Source: VRUE01 sp963840565 | GTDB taxonomy: Bacteria; Actinomycetota; Thermoleophilia; Solirubrobacterales; 70-9 | Assembly: GCA_963840565.1 (NCBI GenBank) | Contig: CAWIZH010000001.1 | Span: forward strand, 1 to 64,000 | Reading direction: 5' to 3' | DNA: 64,000 nucleotides | Part shown: one piece after another, positions 61,192 to 64,000 of the stretch | Layout of the letters: each line of letters starts with the position of its first letter | Position numbering within the stretch: the first letter of the stretch is position 1 | Notes under the pieces: generated by a model | Database searches by the model: none | What the model saw: the letters and a program-made list of their open reading frames with translations, nothing else | Told to the model about the DNA's origin: nothing | Made by a program: the position numbers and the translations under genes

Positions 61192-64000
61192 ATGGCATCA
61201 CATACACCGTCAACCTTGGTTAAACGTTTTTCGGCTGTTTTCACCTTGGCCTTCCTCATCTGTGTCTCTCCGGCCAGCGCCGACTTCCAGTTCGGCAGCA
61301 CCGGCTCGGGCGCCGGGCAGTTCAGCAACCCGCAGAGCATTGCCGTCGATCAATCCAACGGCCACCTCTACGTCGCCGACAAGGGGAATAACCGGGTGGA
61401 CATATTCGATTCCTCCGGAAACTTCCTAAGTGCCTTCGGCTGGGGGGTCGCCGACGGCACAGGTGCCGAGCCACAGGTGTGCGCCTCTACCTGCTTCGCC
61501 GGCCTCGAAGGCGGTGGCGCTGGGGAGTTCTCAGAACTGCGCGATATCGCCGTCGACAATGATCCCGCTAGTTCCTCCTACCACGACATCTACACCTTCG
61601 ATGGCTACAGGGTGCAGAAGTTCTCCCCCACCGGGGAATTCTTGCGCGCCTGGGGCGGCGGGGTGGTGACCGGTGGGGCCAAGGGCAGCGGCGATCTCAG
61701 CTCCGGCTCCACGACGATCACCAACGTCAAAACCACCCAGAAGGCCTTCGAAGTCGGCCAGACGATCACAGGCGCGGGCATCCCGGCCGAAACCAGGATC
61801 GCCGCCCTGGGCCCCGGCACGATCACGCTCTCCAAGGCCGCCACGGGTTCGGGAGTAAGCGTTGCCATCTCTGTGGCGGAAGGGGCGGGCAACGTGCCGG
61901 TCAACGAGGTGCAGATCTTCGAAAACATCGAAGGTCTTGGAGGAGGAACTGTGCGATTCGAAACCAACAATCCCTCGCCGAGTGACTTTGCCACCCAGTC
62001 TCTACCGGCCAATTCCACCGCCGCAGAAATTCAAGCTGCACTTTCCGCGCTTCCAAATATCGGACCCGGAAACGTGGTTGTGACCGGAGCAGCTGGAGGG
62101 CCCTGGGCAGTCGAGTTTAAGGGCTCTAGATATTCAGACACAAATGTCCCCAATTTGAGGTCAAGTGGTGGCTTTCAACCGTCGATCGCGGTTCAAAACG
62201 GCGGCAGCGGCACCGAGTCGTGTGCGACAGCGATAACAGACTGCGCAGGCGGAGCACCCGGAAGTGGTTTCGGCCAGTTCGACAAAGCATCCGACTACCT
62301 GGTGGTTGGACCTGGGGGAGCTGTATACGTTGCCAGCGGCGAAACGGGGAAATTTGTCAACAACATCACCCCTTACACCAACCGCCTGCAGCTCTTCGAT
62401 GCCTCCGGCGCCTTCAGCGAACAGTTCGAAGTGGCGAGCGGGCCGGGAAAGAGATTGGAAGGGCTGGCGGTCGACTCAAGCGGCAATGCCTACGTGTCAG
62501 CCGCGGAGCTGCATAAATACGATCCAGGTGGCAACGAGGTGGCTACGCTGCATCCCGACACCGACTCGGGCCAGACCGAAGGCGCCAAGGCGGTTGCCCT
62601 CGCCCCCGCCGGGGACATATTCGTCGGCGCCAACGGACCGACCGTGGAGTACAACGCCTCGGGAATCCTGCAACGCGTCCTCTACACGAGCAGTGTCGCC
62701 CGGGCCTACGCGCCCTACGAGAGTGCCGGCGGGGATCTCTTCGTCCTGCAGAACAACAAAGTCCTCTACGCCACCATTCCTCCCCCCGGCCCGCTTTTCA
62801 CCCCGTTCGGCACGACGGCGAGCCCGGTTGGCAACCTGACGGCAACCCTGCACTCCTCCTTCAACCCCGAGGGCAAGGCAACCACCTACCACTTCGAGTA
62901 CGTTGACGACGCTGACTTCCAGAATGGCGGCTTTGCCAACCCGGCGACCAAAACGACTGCCGAGAGCGCCCCGGGCTCAGCCGATTTCAAGCTTCAGGAA
63001 GCAAACCTCACAGCCGGAGGGTTGATCCCCGACACCACGTACCACTTCCGTGCCGTCGCCACCAACGCCGACGGGACCGCAAGCGGTCCCGAAGCCACTT
63101 TTAAGACCCGTCCGCCGATTGAAGCGGTCGATGCCTGGTCGACCGAGGTGGGCGCCGAATCGGCAATCCTGCACGCCTCCGTCGATCCCAGGGGAATTGC
63201 CGCCGCCGGCTACCTGCAATACGTCGATGAGGCGAGCTTCCAGCAGAGTGGCTTCGCCGAAGCTGCCGATCTGCCCGACGTGGCCCACGGGGCGTTGCCC
63301 TTCGACTTCGGTGCAGGCGTCGGCCCCAGCGCCCGCACCGCCATCCTCTCGTCGCTGCCCTCAGGCACGTCCTACCGCTTCCGGCTGGTCGCCGAGGACC
63401 CCTACGGCACCTTCAGTTCGCCTACGCGGCGCTTCTCAACCCCGCCGCTGCCCGAAGCCCCTTCGGGGGACTGTGAAAACGAAGCGCTGCGCGGCGGCGC
63501 CTCGGCCGGACTGCCCGACTGCCGCGCCTACGAGCTGATCTCACCGGTGGACAAAGGCGGTGGCGACGTGCTGGCGCGCCGCGGCCTCGCCTACATCGCC
63601 CGGATGGACCAGAGCACTCCCTCGGGTGGGAGGCTCACCTACTCCTCGGCCAGCGCCTTCGGCGACGTGGCTTCCGCTCCCCTCTCCTCCCAGTACATCG
63701 CCACGCGCGACCCCGGGAGCGGCTGGGGGAACGAAGCGATATCGCCGGCACAGGAAGGCGAACAGTTCGCGGTATTTGCGCAAATCGAAAACGCGTACCG
63801 TATTTTCTCCACTGACCTCGAAAGCGCCTGGCTGCAGACCAACAGCGAACCGCTGCTTGCCCCCGGAGCCCAGCCTGGCTACCAGAACTTCTACCGGCGT
63901 GACAACGCCAAAGGCGCCTACGGGGCCTGCACGACAACCGAACCCAATGTCGGGCCGCTCTTCTACTCCCCGCAGCTGCAGGCCGCTGCCGCCGATGGCA
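61192..64000 (+). CDS. Very large secreted NHL-repeat/Fn3-like surface protein, incomplete at window end
   Basis: One open frame from ATG 61192 (GAGGA ribosome site; ATG 61174 also in frame) to the end, at least 936 residues with no stop. The signal peptide (SAVFTLAFLICVSPASA) is followed by NHL-type beta-propeller strands (GQFSNPQSIAVDQSNGHLYV, DKGNNRVDIFDSSGNFL, LEGLAVDSSGNAYV) at residues about 35-140 and 350-530. Two Fn3-like units follow (TTYHFRAVATNADG; TSYRFRLVAEDPYG) at about 540-760, then a DCRAYELISPVDKGG block that recurs in Solirubrobacterales surface proteins. Exported and probably cell-surface or matrix. Confidence 0.9.
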   Translation, partial: MASHTPSTLVKRFSAVFTLAFLICVSPASADFQFGSTGSGAGQFSNPQSIAVDQSNGHLYVADKGNNRVDIFDSSGNFLSAFGWGVADGTGAEPQVCASTCFAGLEGGGAGEFSELRDIAVDNDPASSSYHDIYTFDGYRVQKFSPTGEFLRAWGGGVVTGGAKGSGDLSSGSTTITNVKTTQKAFEVGQTITGAGIPAETRIAALGPGTITLSKAATGSGVSVAISVAEGAGNVPVNEVQIFENIEGLGGGTVRFETNNPSPSDFATQSLPANSTAAEIQAALSALPNIGPGNVVVTGAAGGPWAVEFKGSRYSDTNVPNLRSSGGFQPSIAVQNGGSGTESCATAITDCAGGAPGSGFGQFDKASDYLVVGPGGAVYVASGETGKFVNNITPYTNRLQLFDASGAFSEQFEVASGPGKRLEGLAVDSSGNAYVSAAELHKYDPGGNEVATLHPDTDSGQTEGAKAVALAPAGDIFVGANGPTVEYNASGILQRVLYTSSVARAYAPYESAGGDLFVLQNNKVLYATIPPPGPLFTPFGTTASPVGNLTATLHSSFNPEGKATTYHFEYVDDADFQNGGFANPATKTTAESAPGSADFKLQEANLTAGGLIPDTTYHFRAVATNADGTASGPEATFKTRPPIEAVDAWSTEVGAESAILHASVDPRGIAAAGYLQYVDEASFQQSGFAEAADLPDVAHGALPFDFGAGVGPSARTAILSSLPSGTSYRFRLVAEDPYGTFSSPTRRFSTPPLPEAPSGDCENEALRGGASAGLPDCRAYELISPVDKGGGDVLARRGLAYIARMDQSTPSGGRLTYSSASAFGDVASAPLSSQYIATRDPGSGWGNEAISPAQEGEQFAVFAQIENAYRIFSTDLESAWLQTNSEPLLAPGAQPGYQNFYRRDNAKGAYGACTTTEPNVGPLFYSPQLQAAAADG

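Overview
The window is high-GC DNA from an actinomycetote, most likely Thermoleophilia/Solirubrobacterales. The grounds are GC-rich codon use with many GTG/TTG starts, a six-gene mce operon, a fused siroheme-decarboxylase gene inside a haem cluster, a Bacillus-type menaquinol:cytochrome c reductase (qcrABC) next to menaquinone genes, large secreted NHL/Fn3 and collagen-like proteins, and TetR and secreted families typical of that class. The placement is inferred from gene content; no rRNA is present. Many genes, including essential ones (dnaB, purA, rpsF, thiL, pyrE), are broken by single-base indels that leave perfectly readable protein in the next frame. This looks like residual sequencing error rather than gene decay, so each such gene is given here over its reconstructed span with the breakpoints named.

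Layout. 1-8.3 kb: edge of an ABC ATPase, then hemB, fused ahbAB, hemL, an unknown gene, qcrABC, menG and a polyprenyl-diphosphate synthase, that is haem and menaquinone respiration in one co-directional block. 8.3-11.9 kb: tatA, tatC and small membrane genes, DUF2335, DUF1883, tRNA-Lys. 11.9-16.9 kb: an MmpL/RND transporter between two paralogous secreted proteins. 17.1-25.9 kb: six overlapping mce genes with no YrbE permease. 26-29.6 kb: accessory island (HTH pair, broken DDE insertion sequence, a 50-residue Cys/His peptide, a phage-like gene, a HigBA-type module, several hairpins). 29.6-34.6 kb: dnaB with an intein in its P-loop, a DnaC-like loader, purA. 34.6-39.8 kb: lipoprotein, TetR, third secreted paralog, membrane protein, and the rpsF-ssb-rpsR-rplI operon. 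40-52.4 kb (mostly minus strand): otsA, treT, htrA, a two-component system, thiL, a flippase-like protein, a membrane glycosyltransferase, a class A PBP and MscS. 52.5-60 kb: CAAX protease, L,D-transpeptidase, Fic, epimerase, pyrE, a nucleotidyltransferase pair, YceH. 60.1-64 kb: a strongly promoted collagen-like gene and a giant surface protein running off the end.

The most unusual content lies between genes. Two minus-strand loci (about 53.15-53.48 kb and 57.20-57.43 kb) each carry a conserved promoter, a selC/allo-tRNA-like RNA (8-bp acceptor, 4-bp T stem, 6-bp D stem with 4-nt loop, 7-bp variable arm, GAC anticodon), then a segment complementary to that same RNA's anticodon arm, then a rho-independent terminator. 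The complementary segment differs between the loci in step with its own anticodon arm, which suggests a functional pairing I do not recognise from any described system. The window also holds three clear copies, and one related copy, of a roughly 110-bp palindromic element, and two copies of a second palindrome, one of which forms the C-terminal tail of PurA.
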